Origin: Colwellia psychrerythraea 34H
Lineage (GTDB): Bacteria; Pseudomonadota; Gammaproteobacteria; Enterobacterales; Alteromonadaceae
Direction: 5' to 3'
Length of the DNA stretch: 64,000 bases
NCBI RefSeq assembly: GCF_000012325.1
Contig: NC_003910.7
Span: 2,852,001-2,916,000, forward strand
A program made the translations under genes and the position numbers. This document shows positions 28,929 through 39,252 of the stretch, piece by piece (position 1 is the first letter of the stretch; each line of letters opens with the position of its first letter). The notes below the pieces were generated by a model. That model was not told the origin of the DNA and made no database searches. It saw nothing but the letters and a program-made list of their open reading frames with translations.

Positions 28929-31238
28929 TTAGACTTTATCAAAATCTAAATATAAACCTGAATGGCGTTTAACTTGTGCCGTAACCCCTTGTTGCCAGAC
29001 CCGTTGATTAGCAGCAATGGTTAACTGCTTTTTCGCCCGAGTAATACCGGTATAAAGTAATTCTCTAGATAATAACCTACTACCACCTTGTTGCTTACCT
29101 TGTTGTAAGGTCTGCTGCTCAGATTGTGTAGCTGAAATAACCATAGCAACATGAGAGAACTCACTACCTTGGGTTTTGTGGATGGTCATGGCATAAACAC
29201 TTTCAAATTGAGGCAAACGTGAAGGTAATATCTGTCTGATTGTTAGCTGTGATGTTTCTGTACTCTCATCCACTTTACTTTCTGCACTCTTACTTTCAAG
29301 AGTGGTATCTTCAAAACACGCCATAAGATGTGTTTTACCTGCTTGGTCGATCACTTTCCAGATAATACCTATATCACCATTATATAAACCTAAGCGGTAG
29401 TCATTCTCATTTATCATAATAGGCTGACCATGATAAAGCGTTTGCTGATGCTGCTGATAAGGTGCGTTGTTTTTACCTAAATAGCTTTTGATCACTTCAT
29501 TAAGTCGCTCAACCCCATAATCACCTTGTCTAGTAGCACATAAGACTCTAAATTGTGATAATAATACAAAAGCATCGCTCACAGTAGAACAATGCTCAAT
29601 CGGTTGATAATATTGCTTCACTAGCGGTGCTAACCAAGTAGTAAGATCCCCTTGGGCAAGTGTTAACTGGCTCGGTTGCTGCTTTTGGCTTTTATCTCCT
29701 TGAAGATAGCCTGCTTGAAGATAGTCTCCTTGAATGAAACCTTCTTGAGTGCTCTGACTAAGAGAATCGTTAAGCAGTCGCCAACTACGTTTAACATCCC
29801 CTTTTATAACGCTATTAGCAATCAGACCAATGCCACCTTTCCCGTCAAACCGTCTTGATTTAACTAAGAAGGTTAAGTAATCGAAGCTGCTTTGTTCAGC
29901 GCTTTGACTAGGTAGTCTATGCGCTGAAAAATAATCGCTAACTTGAGCTGGCAAAAGTTGACAAACTTGAGCTAAATATTGTTCATTCTCAAGACTAAAT
30001 CCACCATGTGGACGAGGCGCTATGTCGGCTAACACGCTACCGGCAGCTACCGAGGGTAGTTGGTCAGCATCACCTAATAAGATGACTTTAGCCGTGTCTT
30101 TTAACGCACGAAAAACTCGGGTCATTAAAGGTAAATCGACCATAGACACTTCGTCAATAAGCACAATATCATAGGGTAAGCGATTATCTTGGTGGTGCCT
30201 AAAGTTTGGTGAGTTTGGCAATACTCCTAATAAGCGATGAAGTGTTTGTGCCTGCGTGGGAATTTCAGCGAGCACTTTGTCATCAATCAAATTTTTAAAA
30301 CCAGAGATTGCATTCACAATAGACTCTGACAAGCGTTGTGCTGCTTTCCCCGTAGGCGCAACCAATGCAATATTAAGAACAGCTGTGCCCTGCTGTTTTT
30401 GCTGTGCTACTTCTGCCTGCTGTTTTCCTGTTTTTGCTAACCCCATTTGTTCTAACATAACCAAAGCGGCTAATAATTTAGTAACGGTATAGGTTTTACC
30501 TGTACCTGGGCCGCCAGCAATAACACTAAAGTTTTTATTAATGGCATTCGCTACCGCGACTTTTTGCCAATCAATTTCTAATGATTCGACGTCTTGCGCT
30601 TCTACTTGAGCTAAATCATTAGGGAATAACTTGCCTATACACTGACCAATGCTGTCATTATCATACTGGCACTGCTGCAGTAACCGCGCATGAATGGCTT
30701 CGCCCAAATCACTTTCAAACTGAAAATAACGGCGCAAATATAATTTATCATGTTGAAGAACCAATAATTGTTGATCAGATGCTAAAATATTTAGCTCGCT
30801 TAACATCACTTGCAGTTGCGTTAACGGCGCAAAAACAAAACCAGCGTGACTGAGCTCTTGAGTGTGTTCCTCAGTAAGTCCTTCACTATCTTGCTGATTA
30901 TCTTTATTTACATTATTTTTTTTCTTGGTGGAGGTAAAACCTTTGCCCCAATGTTGATCTGCAACCTCACTCAAAGGTAAACAACTGTGCCCTGCGCGTA
31001 GGCTGGCACTTAAGGCTAAGAACAAATGGTATAAGTTATGTTGGCAACTTATATTAGCCGTTGTATCAGATCCTGATCCCGCTGTATCTTCTGTGAGTGA
31101 TTGATTATTTGTTAGAGCTGTTAACGGACTGAGCATTTCTTTAGCAAAGAAATAATCAATCGCTTCAACACCTTGGATAGTGTCTTTTACTTGGCTAAAA
31201 CGGCTGTATACTGGCTTATTCATACTATTATCAACCAT
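28929..31238 (-). CDS. recD: exodeoxyribonuclease V alpha subunit RecD
   Basis: Start ATG 31238 follows the recB stop by one base and uses the GAGGAAG inside the recB end; the longer frame to 31292 would overlap recB more. The 769-residue product is a 5'-3' SF1B helicase. Walker A is VIAGGPGTGKTYTVTKLL (about 240-257), motif II is DIVLIDEVSMVDL, and the C-terminal motifs are AMTIHKTQGSEFSHV and LLYTGITRAKKQL. It works with RecB and RecC in double-strand break resection. A Gln/Lys-rich loop follows Walker A (KQQAEVAQQKQQ). Confidence 0.96.
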   Translation of the reverse strand: MVDNSMNKPVYSRFSQVKDTIQGVEAIDYFFAKEMLSPLTALTNNQSLTEDTAGSGSDTTANISCQHNLYHLFLALSASLRAGHSCLPLSEVADQHWGKGFTSTKKKNNVNKDNQQDSEGLTEEHTQELSHAGFVFAPLTQLQVMLSELNILASDQQLLVLQHDKLYLRRYFQFESDLGEAIHARLLQQCQYDNDSIGQCIGKLFPNDLAQVEAQDVESLEIDWQKVAVANAINKNFSVIAGGPGTGKTYTVTKLLAALVMLEQMGLAKTGKQQAEVAQQKQQGTAVLNIALVAPTGKAAQRLSESIVNAISGFKNLIDDKVLAEIPTQAQTLHRLLGVLPNSPNFRHHQDNRLPYDIVLIDEVSMVDLPLMTRVFRALKDTAKVILLGDADQLPSVAAGSVLADIAPRPHGGFSLENEQYLAQVCQLLPAQVSDYFSAHRLPSQSAEQSSFDYLTFLVKSRRFDGKGGIGLIANSVIKGDVKRSWRLLNDSLSQSTQEGFIQGDYLQAGYLQGDKSQKQQPSQLTLAQGDLTTWLAPLVKQYYQPIEHCSTVSDAFVLLSQFRVLCATRQGDYGVERLNEVIKSYLGKNNAPYQQHQQTLYHGQPIMINENDYRLGLYNGDIGIIWKVIDQAGKTHLMACFEDTTLESKSAESKVDESTETSQLTIRQILPSRLPQFESVYAMTIHKTQGSEFSHVAMVISATQSEQQTLQQGKQQGGSRLLSRELLYTGITRAKKQLTIAANQRVWQQGVTAQVKRHSGLYLDFDKV

Positions 31239-31239
31239 G

Positions 31240-34200
31240 CTACGCTTCCTCATTGCATTTTTCATTACTTTCTTTATTAGAGAAGAGCGCATCTAAATTA
31301 TTGATTTCTTGCTCTGTAATTTTTCGATAATAAACCCCTGCACCTTTATGTTCAGGCTCAGTTGTCATACCACGTAGATATAAATAATACACACCACCAA
31401 AATGCTGATTAACATCATAATCTACCAAAGTTTGTTTTAAATAACGATGTAATGCTAATGAGTAAATTAAGTATTGTAAGTCATAATAATTTTTCTCAAC
31501 ATTATCGAGCAATGCATCAAACTGATAATCTTGAAAGCTATCACCTAAGTGACTAGATTTATAATCACACAGATAATATTTCCCTTGGTATTCAAAGATC
31601 AAATCGATAAAACCATGCATCATGCCTGAGAGCTTTTTATAGCTAGGTAACATTACTGGATATTTTAAGGTGTTGTTTAATGTCTTGCTTATCCCACTAT
31701 TCCGACCAGTACTAATACTATTGCCAGTATCAGTACGCTCTGCCCTATTTCGGTGATCGGTTAGCAAATTAGCTAAAGCGTTAGTACCCTCGCCTTGCAT
31801 AGGAAAATAAAACTCACTTTCACGTAGCGTTCTATTGAAAGCAATATCGGCTAGACAGCCAGCATTTTCACTATCGGTAGTGAGTGCACTGTGGTGACTC
31901 GAAATGAAAGGTGCGCTAATCACTTGTTCTAACCACTGAATTAAATCATCTGAGGTAAATGAAGTACTTATACTGTTAGCGTTACTCGCGTTTAACTCAC
32001 CATAGGCTAATAAAGGTTTTTCCAGACTCTCTTGCCAATCTGGTTCAGAAAAATCAGTTTGCTCTAAAATATCGTGTAATAAGTTACCCGTATGAGCACC
32101 TTTGGATAATTTAAAGCAAATTTGCTCAGCGCTAAGTAGTTCGATATCAGTATGTTCGGAATCAGTATCTAATTGCCTGTTCGCTATGTCAGTAGTATCT
32201 CTATCTGGATTAGAAACACCTGCATGGCGGATATTACGGCTTAAGGCGGTAAATGAACTCAACCACCAATCTCGCTCTATCTTACCAATGAATTTACTGA
32301 CTTCGGTATTGGCAAACTCTTGTGGGCTATTTTTCGGTTGATGTAGCGCGGCTTCATCATTTTTTTCAAGGTAAAGGTCAATAGAACAATCAAGTGATAC
32401 TTCACGAATACCAATAGCGTGCTCAGCACTTGCCTTAAGTACTTGCAACGGTTTAATGATGCTCTCTTGTTCTTGAAACTGCAGTGTTTTGCCTAAAGGT
32501 GATAGATGATATGCATCAAAGGCGCAACACAGTACGTAACATCTTCGTTCGGCTCTGGTTATCGCCACATAAAGCAAACGGATACTTTCGGCATAAGCTT
32601 CATTACTCATAGCTTTCTTGGCTTCTTTTGAGCCATCAAGACTTAAACACAGCTTACCGTTTGCATCGTGGTATTCAAGATAACTCACTGACTTGTTGCC
32701 AAACTTCAACGGATCTTTATGACGACAAGCAAATGGAATAAAGACATAAGGATATTCAAGTCCTTTAGAGCCATGTTGAGTAATTAAACGAATAAGATCA
32801 CCATCACTCTCTAAACGTAGCTCGGCTTCAACATCATTGGTTTCAAGGTGACACTGCTGTTCAAACCAATGCAGAAGCTCTTGTCCTTGACTTAATCGAA
32901 CACTAGCCGCTTGTAATATCTCAAATAAATGCAGCACATTGGTTAAACAACGATCTTTATTGTTTTGAGGAACATCAAGCAAGTTGTGCATCAAGTTTAT
33001 CGCCATGGTGATAAAACCTTGTCGTTGCCATTGCGTTCTATAATCAACAAAAGCAAACTTCAACGTTTGATAAGCCATTTCGTCTTGCTGTAATTGGTGT
33101 AGCTTTTTAGCATCAAAACCTAATAATCCACATGACAGTGCGGCAACAAACAATCGTTCATTTTCAGGTAATAATACCCCTTTGAGTAAACCTAATAATT
33201 GCTTAGCTTGCTGAGAATGAAATAAATTAGCTCTATCTGATAAGAAAACGCTATCAAGCCCCGCTTGTTGCAGGGCATGTTTAATATCTCGCGCTTCAGC
33301 ACCATCTCTGACAAGTATGGCGATGTCTTTTGGATTTACTTTACCTGTTTGCTCTTTCGAGGCCAACAGAGTCACTATTTCATTCGCACACCAGTTAGCC
33401 AACATAGGACGACTACCTTGACTAACTTTGTCACCTTGCGGGTTAGTATCATTGGATGTTTCATCATTAGTAAAATGAATAAATTGCAGTGCTTTATCAC
33501 TGTCTAAGATAACTTGTTGGGCTTGGGCCGATTTCTTTCCTGCTAGTACTGGTAAATAAGGTATGCCAAAACCAAAGACACTCTCACTTTGTTGCTTATT
33601 TACTTCGTTAGACACCGTTTCTTCAGATGAAGACCCATTACGTTTGTAGGTAAAAAACTGGTTATAACCTTCAATCATTTGTGGCGTTGAACGCCAATTA
33701 GTATCCATCAGCCAGTGGTGGTCGCAGCCGCTACGTGCATTGAGATAGGCAAAAATATCACCACCACGAAAACCATAAATAGCCTGCTTTGGATCGCCAA
33801 TAAGGAATAAACCGGCATTAGCTTTTTTAGCATTGTCGCCGTAATAGATCGATTGTAATATGCCGAATTGCTTAGGGTCAGTATCTTGAAACTCATCTAT
33901 TAAGGCTACAGGGTATTGTGCGAGTAGCTGTTTAGCGAGTAACTGAGAATGTTCATCACCTGAGCTATCCGACTGAAGACAATTAGCTAATGTATTAATA
34001 AGATCGTCAAAGTCTAATAAATTAAGTGCTTTTTTCTGCTCAATGACTTGCTGTCTAATAATGTAAATACCAGACTTAACAATGCCGTACGCTCTAGCTT
34101 TGTTGATATTGTTCGCTATTTTCTTAACTTGTTCTTTAACTTCTTTTACCGGCGCAAAAGCTTCTAGTAACTCAGCTTTATAGGTCGATCTTGCATAACG

Positions 34201-35100
34201 TTTGCCATCAAAAAAACCATCTGGCATTTTTACCTTACCCTCGCCAACATCAAGCAGTGATAACTCTTTGCTGATAATGCTCTCAAGCCAGATTTTTAAT
34301 TGAGACAACTCATCGCGTCTTTTTTCTTGGTCTGCGCCCTTTTTAACCAGTATTAAGCCATTTTCAAATAAATCACTGTTGGCCGTTAATGTTTGCGCTG
34401 CCAGACGTACTAAGACAATAAATTCAGCCTCAATACTTTCGACATCCACAACGGATAAAGTGCTGGTGTGACCTATGGCTTTACTAAAACTGGATAAAAA
34501 GCTATCTGGTGTTGCCCAATAACTTGCTAGCAACATAAAACACTCATGATCAGACTTAGCTAAACTGCGATACCAATCTTGGCAAACTTGTAGAGTTATT
34601 TCAGACGAATTGGCTGCCATATTGGCATTGAACGGTAAACCACTGGTAAACGCATATTGATTTAATACCCGCTGACAAAAACCATGAATAGTAAAAATAG
34701 CTGCTTCATCTAAAAACAGTAGTGCGCGTTTGAGTAAAAATTCTCGCTGTTTTTTTTCAATACGTTGAGCAAGTGTGGCAAAGTAAGCGTCTTTTAAACA
34801 CAAACTATCCCAGTCACTGAGGGCTAAACGAATAAAAGCATCAATTCGCCCTCGTAATTCTTGAGTCGCATCTTTGGTAAACGTCATTAACAATATTTGT
34901 TCAACCGTTAACTCACGTTCAAGTAATAAGCGTAGATAAATACGCGTAATATTATAGGTTTTACCTGTACCAGCACTGGCTTCAATAAGATGTTTACCCG
35001 TTAACTCAATGGTCGCTGCATCAAGATTTTGTAGTGTTACTTCTTGATGATTATCTTTAGTCGCTGTTTGTTGAGAGTCTGAAGTATCAAATTGAGTCAT
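31240..35100 (-). CDS. recB: exodeoxyribonuclease V beta subunit RecB
   Basis: A 1,286-residue UvrD-like 3'-5' helicase with a C-terminal nuclease. Walker A is IEASAGTGKTYNITRIYLR (about residue 38), motif II is VALIDEFQDTDPKQF and motif VI is RLLYVAITRAERR. The nuclease centre is YYLCDYKSSHLGDS (about 1175), with the metal-binding Asp and catalytic Lys. It is longer than E. coli RecB (1,180). ATG overlaps the recC stop as TAATG, so recC and recB are translationally coupled. Confidence 0.97.
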   Translation of the reverse strand: MTQFDTSDSQQTATKDNHQEVTLQNLDAATIELTGKHLIEASAGTGKTYNITRIYLRLLLERELTVEQILLMTFTKDATQELRGRIDAFIRLALSDWDSLCLKDAYFATLAQRIEKKQREFLLKRALLFLDEAAIFTIHGFCQRVLNQYAFTSGLPFNANMAANSSEITLQVCQDWYRSLAKSDHECFMLLASYWATPDSFLSSFSKAIGHTSTLSVVDVESIEAEFIVLVRLAAQTLTANSDLFENGLILVKKGADQEKRRDELSQLKIWLESIISKELSLLDVGEGKVKMPDGFFDGKRYARSTYKAELLEAFAPVKEVKEQVKKIANNINKARAYGIVKSGIYIIRQQVIEQKKALNLLDFDDLINTLANCLQSDSSGDEHSQLLAKQLLAQYPVALIDEFQDTDPKQFGILQSIYYGDNAKKANAGLFLIGDPKQAIYGFRGGDIFAYLNARSGCDHHWLMDTNWRSTPQMIEGYNQFFTYKRNGSSSEETVSNEVNKQQSESVFGFGIPYLPVLAGKKSAQAQQVILDSDKALQFIHFTNDETSNDTNPQGDKVSQGSRPMLANWCANEIVTLLASKEQTGKVNPKDIAILVRDGAEARDIKHALQQAGLDSVFLSDRANLFHSQQAKQLLGLLKGVLLPENERLFVAALSCGLLGFDAKKLHQLQQDEMAYQTLKFAFVDYRTQWQRQGFITMAINLMHNLLDVPQNNKDRCLTNVLHLFEILQAASVRLSQGQELLHWFEQQCHLETNDVEAELRLESDGDLIRLITQHGSKGLEYPYVFIPFACRHKDPLKFGNKSVSYLEYHDANGKLCLSLDGSKEAKKAMSNEAYAESIRLLYVAITRAERRCYVLCCAFDAYHLSPLGKTLQFQEQESIIKPLQVLKASAEHAIGIREVSLDCSIDLYLEKNDEAALHQPKNSPQEFANTEVSKFIGKIERDWWLSSFTALSRNIRHAGVSNPDRDTTDIANRQLDTDSEHTDIELLSAEQICFKLSKGAHTGNLLHDILEQTDFSEPDWQESLEKPLLAYGELNASNANSISTSFTSDDLIQWLEQVISAPFISSHHSALTTDSENAGCLADIAFNRTLRESEFYFPMQGEGTNALANLLTDHRNRAERTDTGNSISTGRNSGISKTLNNTLKYPVMLPSYKKLSGMMHGFIDLIFEYQGKYYLCDYKSSHLGDSFQDYQFDALLDNVEKNYYDLQYLIYSLALHRYLKQTLVDYDVNQHFGGVYYLYLRGMTTEPEHKGAGVYYRKITEQEINNLDALFSNKESNEKCNEEA

Positions 35101-38100
35101 TATTTAGCCTCCTTGCTTGGCTTAGCAGTCGTTTTACTCGCTTTCTTAGCGGCTTGTTTGGCGACTACTTGATATAAGTCTTGATAGATAAACTCAATGT
35201 CAGCTTGGTGATTATGATACTGCGGACATTCTGGCCAAAAATAGCTAAGGTAATCATCATCACTCAAACCACGCGTGCTCATATCACCTATCCATAAACC
35301 TTCAAAACGTGCTTGTGTCATCTCGACGAGTTGCCCTCGTTTTTTAGTAAATACCTGATCTGCCAATTCACCATTTAATAACAATACCTGTTGTTGACCT
35401 TTGAAAAACATCTTAACAAGATTAATCAATTTTGATTTTGCATCAGCAATGTTTGCCACATTGAACTGCTCTACTTTCTGGGCTTTGGTGTTAAAATATA
35501 AACCAATAGTTTCAGTCACTTGCTGTAACCTTTGATTGTCATCAGTAATATTAGTTTCATTGGCAATAGCTTGATCTTGCCATACCTGTACGACAAGTTG
35601 CTGGAAATACATAACAAACTTATCTTTGGCTTTGGCACTTGAGCTACGATAGTGCACTAACAAATTATTCTTCACTGCTAATTTCGTATTTAGTGAAACC
35701 CTAATTTTTTGGGCGCTAGGTCCATCAACTTCAGTACCGTCAATATCTAGCACTAGATTGCAATCGATAAGCTCAGGATTCTCACAGTTAACTTTGCTAA
35801 TTTCTTCGCTAAATTGTTGAACATCCAGCTGATAATCTTTAAATAGATTAGTTGTAGTCGGTAAATCAGGGAACTTACCTGATAAGTGCGCGCGGGTTAT
35901 CACCTGTTCAGACCCATCTTTATTTGATGGAGACTCTATTGTTCCAGTTAATGCGGCACTGAGTAAATCTTGTCGTAATAAATAGCTTTGTAAGTGATTA
36001 ACGCTAAAGGGTTCGACATCTTCAAGTAAGACATCGTGATTCTCAAAATATAAATTAAGTTGCTGCTGGGCAAACATTTTTGCAGGATGCTGATAAAAAC
36101 GTATCAACTGCTGGCAAGATAAACTGACCTCAACCGTTTGCTCTGGTGTTACAGCCAGACTTTCAATAGCAAGCGTAGAACCTTCTCCCATGCTCTCGTC
36201 ATTATCGCTATTGGAACTTTGTCCTAGCGCTAACCAATTAGCATCAAAACTTGGCCAAGTTCCTCGATAGTTATTAGGACTAAAGGCTTGCATGGCTAAT
36301 TGATAGATACCTGATTGATTGCTTTCGGCATTGGTATCATCATTGTTATTATCAGAAGTGAGCTGCTCTTCTGAAAACTGCCAACCGTAACCTTGTGCTA
36401 GATATTCCATTAGTTCTTTTACAACTAATGACGGTTGTTTTTCATTATTGTTTTTGATGTTTCGGCCTTGATAACTCAGGTATAACGAGTTTCTTGACGA
36501 GATTATAGCTTCAAGAAATAAGTATCGGTCATCCCCACGTCGTGATCTATCGCCTAATTTAGCTTTTGACAACGACATAAGATCAAAACCTAAGGCTTGT
36601 CGTTGTCTAGGGAATTCTCCATCATTCAACCCCAAAACCGCGATTACCTTAAACGGAATACTACGCATAGGTAACATAGAGCAAAAGGTTACCTGCCCGA
36701 CCATAAACTGCTTACTGGCATCACCTTGGCTAAAATGTTGGCTTAAATAATCAACCACAATTAATAGTGATATATCATCTTCAAAATGAGCGTGGTGACA
36801 ATGTTCGACCAGGCCTGCAATTGCTTGCTCAATCACCATCAGGCTATTTTCATTACTGACGTTGTCGGCATCGACTCGGCTAAATAAATGGCTTAATTGT
36901 TCAAGTAAAAAAGTTTGCCATTGTATCGCGGTGCGAGATCTTTGCAGATTTTCACTAAAGTAATGTAATTGTTCGATAAATAACATTAACTGACCGAGTA
37001 AGATGCTGTCACTACCTTCAACATTACTCAATAACAGTTGTTGTTGATAAATTTGTTCGCTGTCGGCATAAGCAAAACCACGAAGTAAACGTGACAAGCC
37101 TTGTTGCCAAGTAAATGAAGCGTTTGCTTGTTGCCCTAACAATGATTGTTTGTGGGTTAAGTCTAATCCCCAGTGTACCGTGGCTTGTTCAAGCCAAGCA
37201 GAAATTTTAGCTAAGTCTTCGCCGTTAATCGAAAAGTTATTAGCCATGGCAGGTAAACGTAAAAAAGATAACAATTGTGAGACACCAAAGCGGCTATCCG
37301 GCAATGTCAGTAATTCAGTAAAAGCGGCTACTAGCGGGTCACTATCTTTAGCACTGCGATCAGCAATAGAACAAGGTAGTGGCGGCACTTCACCTGCTAT
37401 GTCTTGCCAACCACGGGTAAATACGGCATTTACATAGGGGGCATATTGTTCTATTTGTGGACACATAACCAAGATATCTTTAGGTGTTAAGCTTTTGTCT
37501 TGATTAAATTGATGCAATAAATAGTCATGTAGTGCTTGGACTTCCCGTAATGCGCTATGACAACTGGTGATCACAATTGAATCATCATGTTGTACTGCTT
37601 TGGGAGTGATGGCTTCATCATCGGGAGATCTTGCATCAGACAGTTCAAGAATATCGTTTTGCAGCTGATGTAAAACACTCGTTACGTCGTTATTATTACT
37701 TATTGCTTGGGCACTTTTAGCTTGCTCAAATAACTCAACATCGATGGTACTGTAATCTTGTAACATTGAGATAAACTCGCGCCCCTGCTGGCCCAAGTTG
37801 GCTAATAACGGATTACCGACATAGCTATGTACATCCAATTCCTCGGGTAAAACGCCATCAGACCATTGTGATAACTTATTTAAGGCGTATTTTTCAGTAA
37901 CGACATCGCCCCAATACGAGAAACACGGGTTAAGATGAAAGAAATGTACTTCAACATGCTCACTTAGGGCATTAATAAAATTCAACCACATTGGTGCCAT
38001 GGTATTAAGACCAAAAAAACTAATACGCGGTGGAATAAGCTCTTTTTTGTCCTGAATGTTAGCAATAGCATCATGCATTAATTCAACAGGATTATAAGGT

Positions 38101-38696
38101 AATTGGGCAATTAATAATCGCCACAGCTTGCCTTGCCATTTATGCTCACTGGCTGATATTTTTTCTAAGCCGTCTAGTTCAAAATTTCCTTGTTGCCAAT
38201 TGTCTAACCACTGCGGTCTGAAAATCAAATACTGCTCATATAAATCGGCCAATTGTGTGGCTAACTGATACCGTTTTAGCTGTGCATGTTTGCTATCATT
38301 AACTGTATTATTATCCTCTTCGTCTGTCGTATTTTCGCCACGCCAATAGTGCGTAGCTTGACTAAAATCATCATCTTCTACTACAGAATCTAGCGCTAAC
38401 AGTGCATGTATACGCCAACAAAGCACCTCCCTTGAATAAGGTGACTGTTCAGGCACCTTCTCATCACTAGCCAGCGACCTTATTAGCTTCCATAGAAACT
38501 GAGCTGGTAACGCGTAACGCATATTCATGCTAATACCGCGTTCTTGTGCAATGGCTAAATTAAGCCAATGCTGCATACCTGCATTTTGTACCACAATGAC
38601 TTCTTGATTAAATACACCTAGAGGGGAAAGCTGGGAAATTTTGTTGAGCAAGAGCAACAAGTTTTCCATTTTGTTGGCAGGATAAAGATGGATCAA
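35100..38696 (-). CDS. recC: exodeoxyribonuclease V gamma subunit RecC
   Basis: A 1,198-residue protein. It begins with MIHLYPANKMENLLLLLNKI, the standard RecC start, and contains QNAGMQHWLNLAIAQERGIS, HFFHLNPCFSYWGDV and the central LGLNDGEFPRQRQALGFDLM. RecC holds the complex together and recognises Chi. Its helicase/nuclease folds are inactive. It is first gene of recCBD; ptrA, found between recC and recB in enterobacteria, is absent. The C-terminus is Lys/Ala-rich (AKKASKTTAKPSKEAK). Confidence 0.96.
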   Translation of the reverse strand: MIHLYPANKMENLLLLLNKISQLSPLGVFNQEVIVVQNAGMQHWLNLAIAQERGISMNMRYALPAQFLWKLIRSLASDEKVPEQSPYSREVLCWRIHALLALDSVVEDDDFSQATHYWRGENTTDEEDNNTVNDSKHAQLKRYQLATQLADLYEQYLIFRPQWLDNWQQGNFELDGLEKISASEHKWQGKLWRLLIAQLPYNPVELMHDAIANIQDKKELIPPRISFFGLNTMAPMWLNFINALSEHVEVHFFHLNPCFSYWGDVVTEKYALNKLSQWSDGVLPEELDVHSYVGNPLLANLGQQGREFISMLQDYSTIDVELFEQAKSAQAISNNNDVTSVLHQLQNDILELSDARSPDDEAITPKAVQHDDSIVITSCHSALREVQALHDYLLHQFNQDKSLTPKDILVMCPQIEQYAPYVNAVFTRGWQDIAGEVPPLPCSIADRSAKDSDPLVAAFTELLTLPDSRFGVSQLLSFLRLPAMANNFSINGEDLAKISAWLEQATVHWGLDLTHKQSLLGQQANASFTWQQGLSRLLRGFAYADSEQIYQQQLLLSNVEGSDSILLGQLMLFIEQLHYFSENLQRSRTAIQWQTFLLEQLSHLFSRVDADNVSNENSLMVIEQAIAGLVEHCHHAHFEDDISLLIVVDYLSQHFSQGDASKQFMVGQVTFCSMLPMRSIPFKVIAVLGLNDGEFPRQRQALGFDLMSLSKAKLGDRSRRGDDRYLFLEAIISSRNSLYLSYQGRNIKNNNEKQPSLVVKELMEYLAQGYGWQFSEEQLTSDNNNDDTNAESNQSGIYQLAMQAFSPNNYRGTWPSFDANWLALGQSSNSDNDESMGEGSTLAIESLAVTPEQTVEVSLSCQQLIRFYQHPAKMFAQQQLNLYFENHDVLLEDVEPFSVNHLQSYLLRQDLLSAALTGTIESPSNKDGSEQVITRAHLSGKFPDLPTTTNLFKDYQLDVQQFSEEISKVNCENPELIDCNLVLDIDGTEVDGPSAQKIRVSLNTKLAVKNNLLVHYRSSSAKAKDKFVMYFQQLVVQVWQDQAIANETNITDDNQRLQQVTETIGLYFNTKAQKVEQFNVANIADAKSKLINLVKMFFKGQQQVLLLNGELADQVFTKKRGQLVEMTQARFEGLWIGDMSTRGLSDDDYLSYFWPECPQYHNHQADIEFIYQDLYQVVAKQAAKKASKTTAKPSKEAK

Positions 38697-38778
38697 GATA
38701 ATGCCTTAATGGTTTGGTAAAAGGAGAAAACTCCCTAAAACAGGGTAATTAAAATACGTTATAAATTGAGTAATAAAA

Positions 38779-39048
38779 CTAGGGTCTGTTGATCTTTCGC
38801 GGTTAAATTTTGTTCGAGATAAAAGCGTTTTAATCGCGGCGAGTAGTGTGTAGCCTAGTCACTCTAAGCAAATTCTACTCAACAATGAGTAAGGCGCTTT
38901 TAGCCGAATCCTTCGGACAGCGTTTGTTGGACATTTTTACGGCGTTATCACCTTTTTATGTGGAACAACCACATGACAAAGGCTCTGCCTTGTATAAATA
39001 CCCAACAAACCGCTGCAAAAACAATCTCGAAAGTTCAACAGACCCTAG
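38779..39048. repeat. MITE-like element, family 2, with 25-bp inverted ends
   Basis: The left end CTAGGGTCTGTTGATCTTTC and the inverted right end CTAGGGTCTGTTGAACTTTC match except one base, with similarity continuing a few bases further. The 270-bp interior has no credible gene. It sits in the recC/almE-like divergent gap. A short open frame inside (38846-39073) crosses the right end and is regarded as fortuitous. Confidence 0.75.
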
Positions 39049-39252
39049 GATAAATTTAACCATAAGGATATAAAGAATACGAGTAAAATTAATAATATAT
39101 CGAAGAAAGTCTTCTATTAATTTTTAGCTATAATTTACACTTTTTAACAAAGATATACATTGTTTCGACAGTTTGTCGACATTACTCATACTGAACTAAA
39201 TTCAGACTTTGGTTAAATTTATATTCATCGAATCAGCTCCTGAATTATCATT
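39049..39252 (+). promoter_or_regulatory. promoter region of the almE-like operon
   Basis: TATAAT at 39130-39135 could be a -10 box, without a convincing -35. Downstream, TCGACA-GTT-TGTCGA (39165-39179) is a perfect 6+6 dyad about 75 bp ahead of the start codon, placed where a repressor or activator could act. Confidence 0.5.

Noticed and set aside
38846..39073. 75-codon plus-strand frame between recC and the almE-like gene
   Set aside because: It lies mostly inside the inverted-repeat element and crosses its right end. It has no ribosome site and looks like repeat sequence read through.
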